NCBI RefSeq assembly: GCF_000003815.2
Contig: NC_049982.1
Coordinates: forward strand, 17,880,423-17,944,422
Source of the DNA: Branchiostoma floridae
Lineage: Eukaryota; Chordata; Leptocardii; Amphioxiformes; Branchiostomatidae
Reading direction: 5' to 3'
Length of the DNA stretch: 64,000 nucleotides
The notes beneath the pieces were generated by a model. That model was not told the DNA's origin. It saw only the letters and a list, made by a program, of their open reading frames with translations, and did not search any database. The translations under genes and the position numbers were made by a program. Numbering within the stretch: position 1 is the first letter of the stretch; every line of letters begins with the position of its first letter. Positions 1 through 12,776 of the stretch are shown here, piece after piece.

Positions 1-3000
1 TAATGGCCCGCCTGTTGCTTCGCTCACTCGGTGGATTTACAGTATTCGGTGATTATATCAAAGGCCCAGGCGTTATGACACCTTATACACCTCGGGGTGG
101 GTCATTAACTCTTAAGTAACAGCCAGACATGTCAGCTGGTGTTCTCACACGCACTGACTTTTTTCGTAAGTTTAAAAAATAAACAATGTGAGTTTGGGCA
201 CATCATTTCCCTGTCTGTCAGCTTCCGTTATATTATGCAAATAGAACTGGAAGCAGGCGCGGCACACTTGGGAAATACCTGAAAATGTGTCTTTTCCCTA
301 CTGACATGAAGGTCAACAAGAGTAATTGATGTCTTACTACACCTCATTTAAGTCAAATTAGCCTAACCGGCTAAGGTTGTAAGGTGGCAATGTGTTGACG
401 TCACCATGACTAATAGGCACTCTTGCTATAATTCTTTTGCAAGATATTATACATCTAATCAGACAACTGATCAACACGCACAGATACGTCTACTGGGGTA
501 ATTTGTGCATCCGGGCAACCCTGACTGTGGCCTGTGGATAGCAGTTTGAAAGTCATCTAGGAAACGAGACTAGTTATTTTGCAACAAAAAAGTTGCACAT
601 TCACAATCCTACAGGACTGGTCACACCGTGTCGACTGTAAAGCAATCTAAAATGTCTCACGGCATCGCTTGTTCTTATACGACACAATACAATCCATCCC
701 ATACAGGACATCAATGTAGAACCATTTCTCATGGTCGTGTTCACATTATATAATTACGTAACATGAATTTGTACCAAGCGTTAATTGTCCGCTATTGATT
801 CTTGAGAATATATCGAATTAGAGAATCTGTTCATCATAAATAAGAAATGATTGAGGAACTAACGGAAGAAAAATCATCAGCAAATTCCCCTTATAAATGT
901 GAAAGACATTCAAAAGCTATTTGACAGCCAACAACACGTATGTACATGTAGCTAGTTTTCACATAAAGTAACCCATCAATATGTAACGATATCGATAAAG
1001 ATTATAAAAATACTCATTGACGTGACAAATTCTACCCTCTCGTCGTTCAAAGTTGTTTAAAAATTCCAAGTCCAGTCCCCATATCACACGACGTACAGTC
1101 CTGGATCGCTGTAAACATAAGTACCTATGTAACTTTTGTTGGATCATGGATGACTCCAAGTGTTTTCCTACATGGAGGTATATATGTGGCATCACAGTAA
1201 GATTCGAGTAGAGAGATCTCCTGCGGTGAGCAGACTTGTCGTCCCAATTAATCCGGGAACAGTTTGAATGGCAGACATGTCTTTTGTCAGGCGTTTTGCT
1301 ATTTTATCGACATGCCCATTGTGGTGTCTTTTATACAGGAAAGGCACATCTCTCTGTTGTACCTGCAATCAACGTCATCGTTCCATCATCAATGAACAAC
1401 TTAGTAAGTCTGCAGGAATTACTTAAACCATGAAAACCCCGTTCATTTTAGCTATGCTGTAAATAGTTCAACATATCATCTGGGTTCAAACCTTTAATCT
1501 TTAAGTTGACGCATAAATGTATATCGCTTTAGCTCGTCTTTTAACTCTGGTGTTTTATTTCATGTTACGTATCAAACCAAAAAGTACGGTAAATGAAAAA
1601 ATAGCATTACTTGAAAGACGTACAAAGTAATCAAAACCACGGGCCCTTCTTCAAACACCTACCTGGAGATTAGGCTGATCCTACCTTTACATCCATCATC
1701 AGTTCCTCACATTTCCTTAAGCGGGGACGAAAGGCCCTGAGCCAGCTACTAACGTATGTGTGATCAAGGAGGTTGAAAGAGGGGCGTCCATCTCTGGACT
1801 ATTGTATTTGTGCAGGACCTTGTGCTTTTCCTTCATATGGGCTATTCCTGGGTGCAGAGGAAACACCAGGCAAATCCTCTGTCCATCTATGTTACTTTTA
1901 ACGTCTGTTTCATGTGCCGGTAGGTCCTGGAGCTGGCAGTTATCGATGTTCTGTTCTATGAGGGTGTTTCTCGTTAACTTAAGTCCCCGATGAGTGGATA
2001 GTTGGCCTGGTGTCTCAGCAGACGTACGGGCTAGACTTCTCGTGGGTCTATTGTGTGCTGTTTTCTGATTTATTTAAGTACTGATTGTGTCCTTGGATCC
2101 TTGAGACTCACTACAAAAAAAAAGGGTAGAATCTGAACGGATATAGAGTAAGAAAACGGCGCATAATAAGCCCATAAAAACACAGCCCGTAAGCCTGATA
2201 AGATAGACATGGCTGATCTCTTTGGATGAAGCTATTATGATTATATAACCACTTGCTTATGTAAAATAACCTGACTTTTTTTTTTGCTACTAGTCTATCG
2301 TGTTTGGGATATCTAGGAGGTATGACTTGCGTTATGAAACTGTTAGGGACTGGTAGGGAGTATAAGAACATCCGCGGTGGTTGTGGTGTGGCTGGGACTA
2401 CGACCACTGCTGACTTTATACTACAAATCAGTTTTCCACCCGCTCATGACCTCCTTTTGACCAATATCCCTCCTAACCCATTTCCAACTGAGGTGACTAC
2501 CACCGGAACGTGTGCCAACTAAACGCCCCCCCCCCACCCCCAAACTTCACACAACCTTCACTCAAATACAAACGCAAAAGAGCTGCAGAAGCAGCACGGA
2601 TGATATTTCACGACATAGAAGTGTGGACCATTTTATTTAACGGAAACGGACCCTTCTTTTAAGGTTCGCTGTTTTTTTTCTTCACTTTAATTCGTGAGAG
2701 AGTTGGCAATTGGTTGGGGATCGTTTTAGGAGGTAGGCTTGAAAGCGTTCGGGCTTCGTTGCGACATGGTCGTCTTTAAAGATAGGCGTGGTCTAAACTG
2801 GTCAGACTGCTCTCAACCCATCGCCATCGATTGATGTATGATTGACCATCGCCTTAAAAGATATAATACATGATCCCTTTGTCCGATCCTATCAAATACT
2901 ATGTATGTCATTGGATTAAGAAGAAGATAAAAACGTACGTTACCTAGGGAATCTCCTGTGGCGTTTCTACATGTTTATATAATACAGTAGTGAAGATGGC

Positions 3001-5185
3001 AACTGAAAGAACGCCTAATACTCTTTGACTTTATCTATTCCCTTTCAACCTTCTAGAACTATGACAACGGGAAAACACGTGACGTGCTTTGGACTTATCT
3101 TAAATCTTTGAATCAAAACTGGTCGGAACAAGCTTCACAAACAGCTGTACACAAATGCGAGTGCGGACCTGTTGGGCGGCTACTTCAAACACAAATAATC
3201 TAGCCATTTCTCTCGGATTTCGAGCCTGTACTGTCGTAATCTGTATGTGGATGCACGCTTTAACTCATTATCTTCGCCAAGATAATAATCTTTTCGGTAG
3301 CTTCAATATTTCAACAGGATAACTCGATAACCATTGTATGAATTGTATGGGTAGGTCTGCATAAGAGCACAAAATTGCGAAATTTTGGGCCCCTAGCTAT
3401 AGCGACTTCCTATGGCACTGCAGCGGAAATTACAATTCGGATATCTCGTGATCTGGAAAAGATATGGTCTTGACTGTGGTTGGTTGATAGCTCTTGTGGT
3501 CAGAAAGAAGTGATCTAAGATTCGGCCTTCTATCAGCTTTCTTGGGAACAACATGGTGCATTTAAGTTGTAGACTTCGAAGCATGGTATGTCAAGAAGAG
3601 AAGACTGATTTTGTTTTATTGTTTTTGACCTGTGTACGTAACTGTGAAAAAGACCAATGTCATGGTATGTTTTAGGACATATCTTTATTGACACAACTTA
3701 AAGTACAGCGACTTTCGTAAGGTCTGCTACAAATATATTATATGTGAACAAACAAGTGTATACAATAAATTACATACATGAATGTCTATGAATAAGTACA
3801 TGTATCAATATATTAGCATGTCGAGTCTATAGTATCATTTATACTATTTCTAAGGCATATCTAACTTGGTCCGAGAGGAACATCAATGGATACGACATCC
3901 AAATCATGACCTACTTTCAATAACTAATGAGAAAAATTTATATTACCGTAGTAATAAATGATAGCATATTCATACTAGTGACATATTTGGGTTAAACAAA
4001 GGTGAATATTATCAACCTTATATTATGTAAATTTGGAGAACATGTATGATGTATACGGAAATGTTACAATGGCTTCCTAAAGGAAATTTGTGGCATATGT
4101 GATTTGGAAAGAGGAGATTACGAATTCATAAAAGTCATAGTAATTAGAAACATATTTATCATCTACATTGCAACGAGACAATATTACTTGGAGAAGGTAA
4201 GAGGTAGTAGTTTTATACATGACTTCACTTACAATATTACGCATTATAGATGGAGTACTAGCATATCTGATGTACGGATTCTGCGTGTTGAAATAGAAAG
4301 TTCCTACTCATAAGGATTAACGCCAAGAGATATCAGAGAAACTTGTCAGGTAGGAGACAGATAGGACAGGAGACGTCATTCCAAATACCTCAATTTCCTG
4401 TCAAGAAACCTGACAAGGAAGTATTGCGTTTAACAAGAAGCTGATTATCTAACTGTCAGGCACTAACCAGCAACACCAAGCCTAGGGGTAATTACTCGCG
4501 CTTCTTCCCTGCGATCCTGATAAAGAAATAAATATTGCACACAGACGACACGTCACATCTCAACATCTAATCTTCTACATACAATGTATTGCTAAATTAC
4601 ACGCGTTTTCAGTTTTATGCACAAATCATGATCGCAAAGCGGGCATGATCGATGACATGAACTTTCTAGAGACAACAACTTTTCCCAACATGATTTGTCC
4701 TATGAAATGCCCTTGATGACCTAAACAGGTGAACTCAATGTAACTCCTGTAAATGACTCTTGTAACCCTACGACACTCCAATGCCCTCTTAACAATATTT
4801 GTACGGCACCCAAGCGTTCTGATCGTGTACGTCATGCTCATTACTGTTGCGTTACCGGCAATTTCAGCCCGTGTGTCCTACAGGAACACGCTTATCTCGC
4901 AAATATCACTCCTCCGTAAACGATTACCGGAGCAGGTATATTGGTTTGTACAGAATGGAACTTTTGATGGTTTGGATATCATACAGTGTATCAATACGAA
5001 TATTTTTTAAATTTTTTTTTTATTCTGTTTTCTTTAGCCAGAGTAGCCAAACTCAGTGTATCACACTGATTTACAGTGGGGCCCTGGATAACACTTAGTA
5101 CATGACACATCAACACAATACATAACATACAAATAGTATATACAAAGACCGTTTTCCATAATCATACTTCAGTCCGGTCGTGAGG
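1..5185. other. intergenic, no supported gene
   Basis: The open frames here are short (under 100 codons). None has a recognisable domain or sits between convincing splice sites with a continuing frame. The stretch at about 3.7-4.3 kb is AT-rich. A poly-C patch lies at 2525-2540. I see no RNA gene, though tRNA folds were not searched exhaustively. Confidence 0.5.
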
Positions 5186-5416
5186 TCAGAGGTCAGCTCT
5201 CAGTTTCATCATATGCTTGAATGTTGTAATGTTGGGAGCCGTTTTTAAAGTCATTGGAAGGCGATTCCACTGACAAACGCCCCTGTAGCTAAACTTAGTT
5301 GTGCGTTGCAGATCAACATATCGACAGGGTGAGAGTCGAGTCCTATGTGTGTACAGCACAGAAAAATCCACATTCATTTTACAATGGGTTATTAGACTAG
5401 AGCTCGGTGACCTCAT
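5186..5416 (-). mobile_element. LINE reverse-transcriptase C-terminal fragment
   Basis: The minus-strand frame ends with a segment of the type FSYRGVCQWNRLP followed about 15 residues later by TFKHMMK and a stop. This F-x-x-RG-x-x-WN-x-LP ... FK-x-x-K pattern is the usual carboxy end of non-LTR retrotransposon ORF2 proteins, just after the RT domain. Only about 75 codons are intact and there is no RT catalytic motif, so this is a 5'-truncated dead copy. The sequence below 5186 (about 5100-5185) is probably its 3' tail. The clade cannot be fixed from this fragment. Confidence 0.6.
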
Positions 5417-7384
5417 ACCTCCATTAAATATTTAGAGCTTTTGTAAATTTTATGCAAATGACTTACACGTTTACATGATTTATGCATGGTGATGTTCATC
5501 ATTGACTAACATGCACATGTCACAAGTATGAAATTCCCATCACTAATCATTAAGCGGTTTTGCAATTTTTGCATATGTCACGTCTTCCTGAGCACAAGAG
5601 TTATCTAACACCAAAAAATCGTGACAATAGCTTGTTCAGAACACGAGATAGCAAAACCGGAAGTTGCGCTGCAGTACCAAGGGAAGCCGTAAGGGGGCCC
5701 AACATCTAGTCATTCCGACCGGTTGGTTGGCTTTCATCACACACTACCAGCACACCAACTATGAAACCAATCCACCCAGCCGTTCTCGAGTTATTTTGTT
5801 CACAGACACAGACACAGACAGTAGTGAAAATATAAACCATGTACTATAAGTTCTAACTGCCGTTACATTTACAGCTGTCTTCGGAAGTGAGAAGAAGTTG
5901 AACCTATACATACTGGTATGCACTAGCCATAATAGATGTAGTAAGATTTCACTGTACTTGTACTTCTGCTGTGTCACACACAACGACCTGTATTCATTTA
6001 TTCATCATTTATGAAATCCAAGTGAAGGATGCGTAGCCACCTTGTTACCAGCACATAGATCAATAGTAATCCATGCTGTTAGATCATTTGAGAACAAGAT
6101 GTGCTTTGTAGGAAATGGTCTCACAGATTTAATGATTAACAAATCTTGCAGAATTTCGACACAAACTAAAGAATGCAGAGCGGAGCGAGAAAGAAAACAT
6201 TGGTGCCAAGTTTGAGGCCAAACAGAAGTCGTGTGAAGTATTGGTAGTTCAATAGAGTTGAGTAGGTAAGGAGAGTTAGGACAGTACACAGCAATTCAAA
6301 AGAGCGACACGAAGCAGCGCAGCCTATTGGAAAACATCTATCAAAGACTACCGGGTCTTCTTTCATTTACTCGCCATCAACTAAAGTAACAACTCTTAGT
6401 CTGATCTTCGATATCTATGTTAAGCTTTATGTCCATCTGAATGATTTACAGCGTTACCCATCTTATGATCTTCACACCCTCCGTGGAGTACTTAAGGTTC
6501 GCACGTCACGGAAATGTATATTTGAGAACCTTTAATCGTTATGTACGCCGGAGATACTGTGATCAAAGCTTTCAGTAGAAATGTTTGTTGCCTTTATAGA
6601 TCAGGTCTATGATGCAAGTGGGGATATTCTAACCGCCAACCGACGACTTTTGACGTCCAGACAAGAACAGCAAAGTGTATAGGACTGGCAGAAGCTTAGG
6701 CTTCTATCGGTAAGTCTTAACGAACATGTTCGTTGTCATCATTAGTAAGACCATCATTGATAACTCCTCGAACACAAATGGACCAAGCACGACCGCCCAG
6801 GTCTTTTCACCTTCCAAACCCATCGCACTCGCCGATGAGTGCACTGAGCAAGAACTCCCGACATTCATCCAGGTTATACATTATAACTGCGATTTATTCA
6901 TGACAGGAAATGTCTTATTTTTGGTCCATGTCTGTGCGCACGGGGTTAATGGTACATTGTCAAGATTTCAAAGACTAGCTGGACGGAAATAACCCTAACG
7001 AGAGACAGAAAGATGCATGCCATCAAGCACCATGTCGTAAAATTCACAGATAAGACAGTCGGTACCGAACGTTCTGTCTCTAACATGTCGAATGGCATAT
7101 ATCAGGTGAGCGCGTAAGGTGAAAACTAATAAAGCTAGCATTACCGGTGACTTAAGTGGAGAAAACAGAGGAAAAGTGAAGTCGTTAGCGCAAAGTCCCA
7201 ATTGACGCGAGTTTGTTCTTAACGATGTGCTCAGATAAGTAGAAAGTGAACTTTTTGATCTCGTCAGCTGATAGCCCTGCTCTTATCTCGGGTAGTTAGG
7301 GAGATTGGCTGTTTGTTTTCGCAGATATAGGGAGACTGGGATCTTGTCTGACGTCCGGACACTACAGGCTACAGCCGAACGAAC
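5417..7384. other. intergenic
   Basis: No gene can be supported. A stretch at about 5690-5830 ends in a CAGACACAGACACAGACA run after a segment reading TCGAGTTATTTTGTTCACAG. It resembles 45270-45400 in this window (TTGAGTTATGCTGGTC), so it is probably a dispersed repeat tail. The bases before 7385 (GTTTTCGCAG at about 7313-7322) could be an acceptor for a 5' UTR exon of the peptide gene that follows. Confidence 0.4.
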
Positions 7385-8776
7385 ATGTCGCCGCACATCC
7401 CCGGGAAGACCATGGTGGCTCTCCTCCTCATTCTTGCTGCGGTGGCCTCCGAGTCACGGTTTGCCCACAAACTTCCTAGTTTTCCAGGTGAGTTATTGTT
7501 TCATGTCCTCAGTCTCCTCTCCACAATGAATGTGTCGAAATTTCACAGGAGTTTCCTACTCGTGTGCGTTCAAGTTTTGTGGTACGTAACATTTTTTTTA
7601 CTTTAAGTGTAGTCGATACGATACGCTATTTCTACATATCTGTCGCATTTGAGCCTGAACGTCATCTTCAACTTGCCTGCGGTAAGTTCAGTTTGGACTT
7701 GTTGAGCGACAAGGCACCGAGCTTAAAGCATCCTTTAAGCGCCTTACCCCATGCTTATGGTGAATTGTGCAAGGCAAAACCTACTCTTTGTAACTTTCGT
7801 CAACCCTTCCCTTTTATTGCATTGCCATCTCGTGTTGCATGCTGCCGGTAAGCAGTTCTAGCACTACAAATAGCTTGCTGTGAGACTCTTTGTTTTAACG
7901 CGTACCTCCAGTAACGAACCTGTTGTCGGGTGTTCAGCACTGTACCCAGTCTCTACGCGATTTTAACTTTTGGCGGACTAAATAAAATAGTAAAAATTGC
8001 CAATTTTTTGACATCTTAGAAAAACTTGGTTGTCATAGGATTGCGCATTTGTTGGTGTTATAGGATGGTCCAGCCTTGGCTGCATGTTCTGTCGTAGGCC
8101 GCATGCTCTTTCTAGAACTTGTCTTAGTATCTCTGAGTACGTGTGTTAGATACTAGTAGATGATTTTCTAAGACACACAGTCGAATTTTTCTTGGGCCCG
8201 AATACAAGCCTAGTCGACAGTGTTCCGTTGTCTGAGGTGCACGCTGATCTTGCAATCCTTTCTGAAACAGATTTTTTTGAATGTCATTATATTGCTATAA
8301 GTTGACAAATTTCCAATCCAACGCATTCAGGAAAAAAGCATCACCACGTGCGCATTTTTTTCTTTGTTACCAGTACATTGAGGTCGACTATAAGTTGTTA
8401 CTTCTCATAGTGACAAATCAGACAATACTTCAGTCTTCCCTGGCGGTGGTCACGTCATTTCTTCCCAATCTACTGCTTCATATACAGTGTATTTTTTTTC
8501 TGTCTTACAGGACTACAGCAGACATCAGGCCCATACGGCCCCAGGGAGCCCGCCACCACACCACTACGCTCCTTCACACAGGAAAGTCGGTGGCAGCCGT
8601 GGAAGCCGGCCGGTGTCGTCCAGACCAGCGAAGGGTCTTCGGCAGGCTTCGGACTGCTGCACGAGTGGTTCCGAATCGGCTCGAAGAGGTCTGGGGGAGC
8701 CTGGGTGGCGGACACGAACATGGACGATATCTCCCCCAATATGTTCAGCCTCCACGGGAAAAGAAATGTCTCCTAA
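7385..8776 (+). CDS. putative secreted, amidated peptide precursor
   Basis: Two coding exons, 7385-7487 and 8511-8776, join across CCAG|GTGAGT and TTCTGTCTTACAG|G in phase 1. They give a 122-residue protein. The N-terminus is a signal peptide with a hydrophobic core at residues 11-21 (VALLLILAAVA) and likely cleavage near AVAS. A second ATG at 7412 (residue 10) has an ideal ACCATGG context and may be the true start; it keeps the signal. There are no cysteines in the product. Lys93-Arg94 follows WFRIGS, and Gly117-Lys118-Arg119 near the end is a classic amidation plus dibasic cleavage site. Processing would release a 22-residue peptide starting SGGAW and ending NMFSLH-amide, leaving a three-residue tail NVS. 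I do not recognise the family. The architecture (short, signal peptide, spacer, bioactive peptide, GKR at the C-terminus) is that of a neuropeptide or hormone precursor. A 1-kb intron separates the signal exon from the peptide exon. Confidence 0.7.
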
Positions 8777-11700
8777 CACTGTTATTCCCCTCCCTATACC
8801 TCAGATAAAGCTCGTCACTGACTTTATGATTCTATTTAACTGAGCACAAACAGCGTGCCTGGAGCACATACTGCACTAATATGGAGTTCGTAAGGAAATC
8901 CACCGTTGGCCAACTATATTGGCAATTTCAAAAAATAAAATTTCCAGAAAAAAAGGAACCATGTCTCGTCTTTTATATGTATATATCTGACGTTCTAACG
9001 ATACTTGGGCTCTCCCATGCCTTCCTTAGGCTTAGGTCCCAATTCAATTGCACCGGTGCCCGCCCCGGCCGGGCTCCGAAGCTACAAATTTGCTCCGGTG
9101 CACTGCCGGGTACCGGGGGTTACCCATCGGTGTTGGTCACGTCGTCTTTTTGTTACCGGTCCCCGGGTTCATCTTAAGTCCAACTTAAATTCAACCCGGT
9201 GCACGGCCGGGCCTAAAAATACCCACGGGGCCACGTAGGGGTCATGCCCGAAAGTGCCAACAGCCCATGAACTGTCCGGCAGGGTCCCGTTTTCCAATTG
9301 GGGCCTGGACGAGCAGTTTGGAGAACGAAAAGTACGATAAAAGTACTTTAATTTTTCGTTTCCGCAAACAGCCCAGCCGGGCCCCGGGTAGAAAATTTGA
9401 CGTATAGGCCTTACCTGGACAGACTTGGTCTCCGGTATCTTTGAACTTTCGAGTAAATGACCGCTTTACTTTGAACAATGATGTACTCTTCTGTAACGTC
9501 TTTCTTGCGTGTGATCAAAGTCTCTTACACGTATTACTATTAGAGCACGTGCCTGTCTATCAAAAAAACGTTAACTAGCATGTGCTAGTTTCGAGTGGTC
9601 AAACATGCAGGGATTGCCTAATCCTCCTGATATAAAGAAGCTGCTCAGACGAGCGACAGATGACCAGCACACAACTTTAAGATCTTACAACTGTGAAGAG
9701 AAAGGGAGATGTGAAAGGGTTGCTTGTGACAGTTACTTTTTGTTCTTAATTGCTCGCTAATGAAGCAGATACTAAGGAGCTTATCGCGTTGAAAGTGTCT
9801 GGATAAGAGTAATAAATCAAAACGTCAGCTAAAGCACGAGGGCGACGTTAATCCACCTGATTCCACCTGGCAGCCACCTGGTAACGACAAAAGGCTGTAA
9901 GTCAAGTATAGAGCTGAAGGCCGCCAATGAAACAACACGCACGCGCGCCACACAAGGGCCCGTTAACCAAGGGGCTCGGAAATAAAGGCCGGGCCGTTTT
10001 CTTATTTTCTTTCCATAGGAACGGCAACATTTTAAACCCCTCACTACCGACAACAAACATCACAGCCCATGGATACATTTACCACGTTAGAGTTGGCACA
10101 AAAGGCGACTTGTCTCCCGACCCCGTAACAAAGTGAGGATATTGCACCATGTCTATCAACGGAAGACCTTGACATTGTAGGTGGAAAATAACACGCTTAC
10201 GTCTGAAAGTTTTCATGTTATTTGGGCAGTTTCTAATACAACAACTAGGACAATTCTAGGTAGTCTCAAAGTGCTTTTGACTGGTGACTTCAAACTTTTA
10301 GGCTCCTTGGTCCAAAGAATTTGCACCTGACTTCAAAGCAAGTAGGTGTAATACACGAGCCAGATGTAATGTACGATTTCGCTATATCTAAAACTGAGCT
10401 AATTCCAGAGTATGTATTCAACGGTTTTGAATGTACTGCTACCCAATAAACCAGACGGCTACATGTGACAGTATTCTGTCGCAAAGGATGCCGCGGAAAC
10501 GTTAAGGTGGAAACATCTGCGTCTGGTCAACACTTCACGAAAACGTCAAGTGGCTGAACAACAAAAAGGAACAGGTTGCTGAGTGTCCTTCAGTGCCGAG
10601 GCAGGGGGCAGAGGGTGGGGGGGGGGGGGCTGTCATGTGTAGGTGAGTCATGCACAGGGACGTGGCTTTCTTACTCTTGGATAACACGGGAAAAACATGA
10701 AAACAGCTCTTGCATAATACAGAAACGCCATTTGTACCTATTGGCAAAATGCCCCACCATGGACCATGTACGTACGGTGTTTCGGACTGGTACTTGTTCA
10801 TGTAAGAAGTCGTTCGCATGGATATTGTATTTACACATCAAATCATCGAATGAAAGTATTTTCTCATGTTATAGCTGATATCTACGACAGCTGGTAGATA
10901 CAAAAAGTATTGCAGACATACGGCATATTATACAAGAGAATTCAAAACTGCGAACTGGATCCAACGTTAACGTTCTTAGAATCCGTCCAACAGCCTCGAC
11001 GCATTCTGGGTAAGCTATCGGATGGTCCATGATGACTAAGAATAGAGTTCTTACAACAACAATTTTTCACTGTTTTTCCATCCTGTTTTCCTTGCTGATG
11101 CTGGGTATTTCTTGGATACTTCAAAGATGTCCTACTTTCAAAACAGGAAGTTATCAGACCTTGGTGTTGATTCAATATTTCTATTGAAACGTCCCAGACA
11201 AATACACGACACCTGTCAAATAGTGTTGCCTGTTGACAAAAATGCAGACTGCTCAACGCCAGGTGTTGAGTATTTTGTCCATTCAAGCGATCACTTTAAA
11301 AACGAATGACACGTACATCTTCATTTTTATCTATTATATCAGCTGTACATATATATTATAATACGTCGCCAACGCTGCACTTTGTAGATGGTATGTTCGC
11401 AATAATGCAAACAAATCATTTGCCACTTCTGTATATGTTGCTGACATCGAAGTAGCCCAGTGCGTGCGTCATCAACATGCATTCCGTCTGATTTCTGTGG
11501 ATGTCGTTTTGATTTTGTGAATTTCGGCGTTTTCATGCCATGCTAACATGTGTTGTCTCCAGCATGATCTGAACTGGTTCCGATCACCTCTCCAATATAT
11601 AGGTGCCATTTTCTATGATGTCACCGTGTGCGATAATGTGAAACTGTTTTCCTAGTACAGTAGCTACAGGGTGGTGGTGGGAATATAATACCTACCCGAC

Positions 11701-12458
11701 ACCGTATACTGAATAAACGTTTGTCGAAGAGTATTTTGACGTAACGTAGACGTAAAGAAACACATGACAGTATGACGTAATATTTGAGGAAACGTCTTTA
11801 TGTTCCGCCTTCAGTATGTTTCGCAACAGTAGGTCTAGAGGTGTGAAAGTTTACGAAATGTTGAACTTGCAGTGAGAAGATGTCAACTTGTCAGGAAAGG
11901 TTTATTCCATCCCAAATTATACATCAAATCTCGATATCCGGTTGGCTATGGTACCACTTTTCTGGGAGGTCGGGGTCAGCTACTGAATAAACGGCGATTT
12001 GCGCCTTGGTATAACTTGTACGTCCACAACGAACACTGACTCGACAGGTAAGAAAACTTGCTGTCCTCAGTCCATGCACAACGTGTTGTTGAGTTTGTGT
12101 TGATGGTGATTCCAAGGATACATCCATCGCGACTGACAATATCAGTCAAAACACACCTTGCACAGATTACCCAACTTTAGCTACACATGACGCAACCAGA
12201 ACCAGTGTTATTTCTGACTCATTGTGCGCCAAGTTATATCGATTGTCGTCTTTGACGTGGTCCGATGTTTTGTTCCGTTGACGTTACGGTAACCATGACT
12301 ACGGGCTAGCTAATTTGATGATGGATTACGGAGAGATTAAGCACGACTCCGCCCATTCAGATATTTCCGGTAAATTCATTGGAGCCCCTTTTAGCCTAAC
12401 ACAATTAAGAGTTGATATTGTATGGCAACAGTTATCACTTTTGTCAACAGAACCAGCC
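8777..12458. other. intergenic
   Basis: 3' flank of the peptide gene and upstream region of the next gene. I find no further coding exon I can support. It contains the GC-rich repeat patch listed separately and a poly-G run at 10615-10629. Confidence 0.45.
9030..9460. repeat. GC-rich patch with degenerate CCGGGC repeats
   Basis: Several diverged copies of a motif like CCGGTGCAC-x-GCCGGG occur (about 9099-9111 and 9198-9211), with related CCGGGC clusters at 9062-9076 and 9372-9390. Two copies of the AAATTTG context also occur, all inside otherwise AT-rich DNA. No open frame of interest and no clear terminal inverted repeat. Probably an old repeat element. Confidence 0.35.
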
Positions 12459-12466
12459 TATAAATA
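12459..12466 (+). promoter_or_regulatory. TATA box
   Basis: TATAAATA lies about 30 bp upstream of the presumed transcription start near 12490. It is followed by a 5' UTR exon that ends at 12531 with a TTG|GTAAGC donor. Its position fits the downstream secreted-protein gene exactly, and a TATA box suggests regulated, tissue-specific expression. Confidence 0.6.
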
Positions 12467-12776
12467 ACGGCCTCACGGCGGACAAGTTCAGATCAGAGAA
12501 ACGAGACCAGCGGAGAAAACGTGATTTATTGGTAAGCATGGCGTCTGCAATTGTAGAGCGCTTCTAGTTTGAACTTGGTCTATAACCGTGGTTAACATTG
12601 ATTTGTCTATTACTTCGTTTTAAACCTTTTTTGTCGGCATAAAGTCTTTTTTCTTCATTTTTTTCTATTCTTATTCATCGTACTCTGTTCCACATCGACA
12701 AAACCTTTAGGTCCTGTCATCACCGATGCCCAACATTGTCTCTCTTATTTTTTTCAGCAAACTAGAACAAGAGAAA

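Noticed and set aside
7625-7670. GFGLLHEWFRIGS in the peptide precursor (encoded at about 8640-8690) compared with the natriuretic-peptide ring CFG-x-x-x-DRIG
   Set aside because: The flanking cysteines are absent and the spacing differs by two residues, so the likeness is probably chance.
8281-8843. Longer open frames (175 and 118 codons) over the second exon of the peptide gene
   Set aside because: They run through intron and splice acceptor in other frames; the frame that continues the signal-peptide exon is different and has processing sites.
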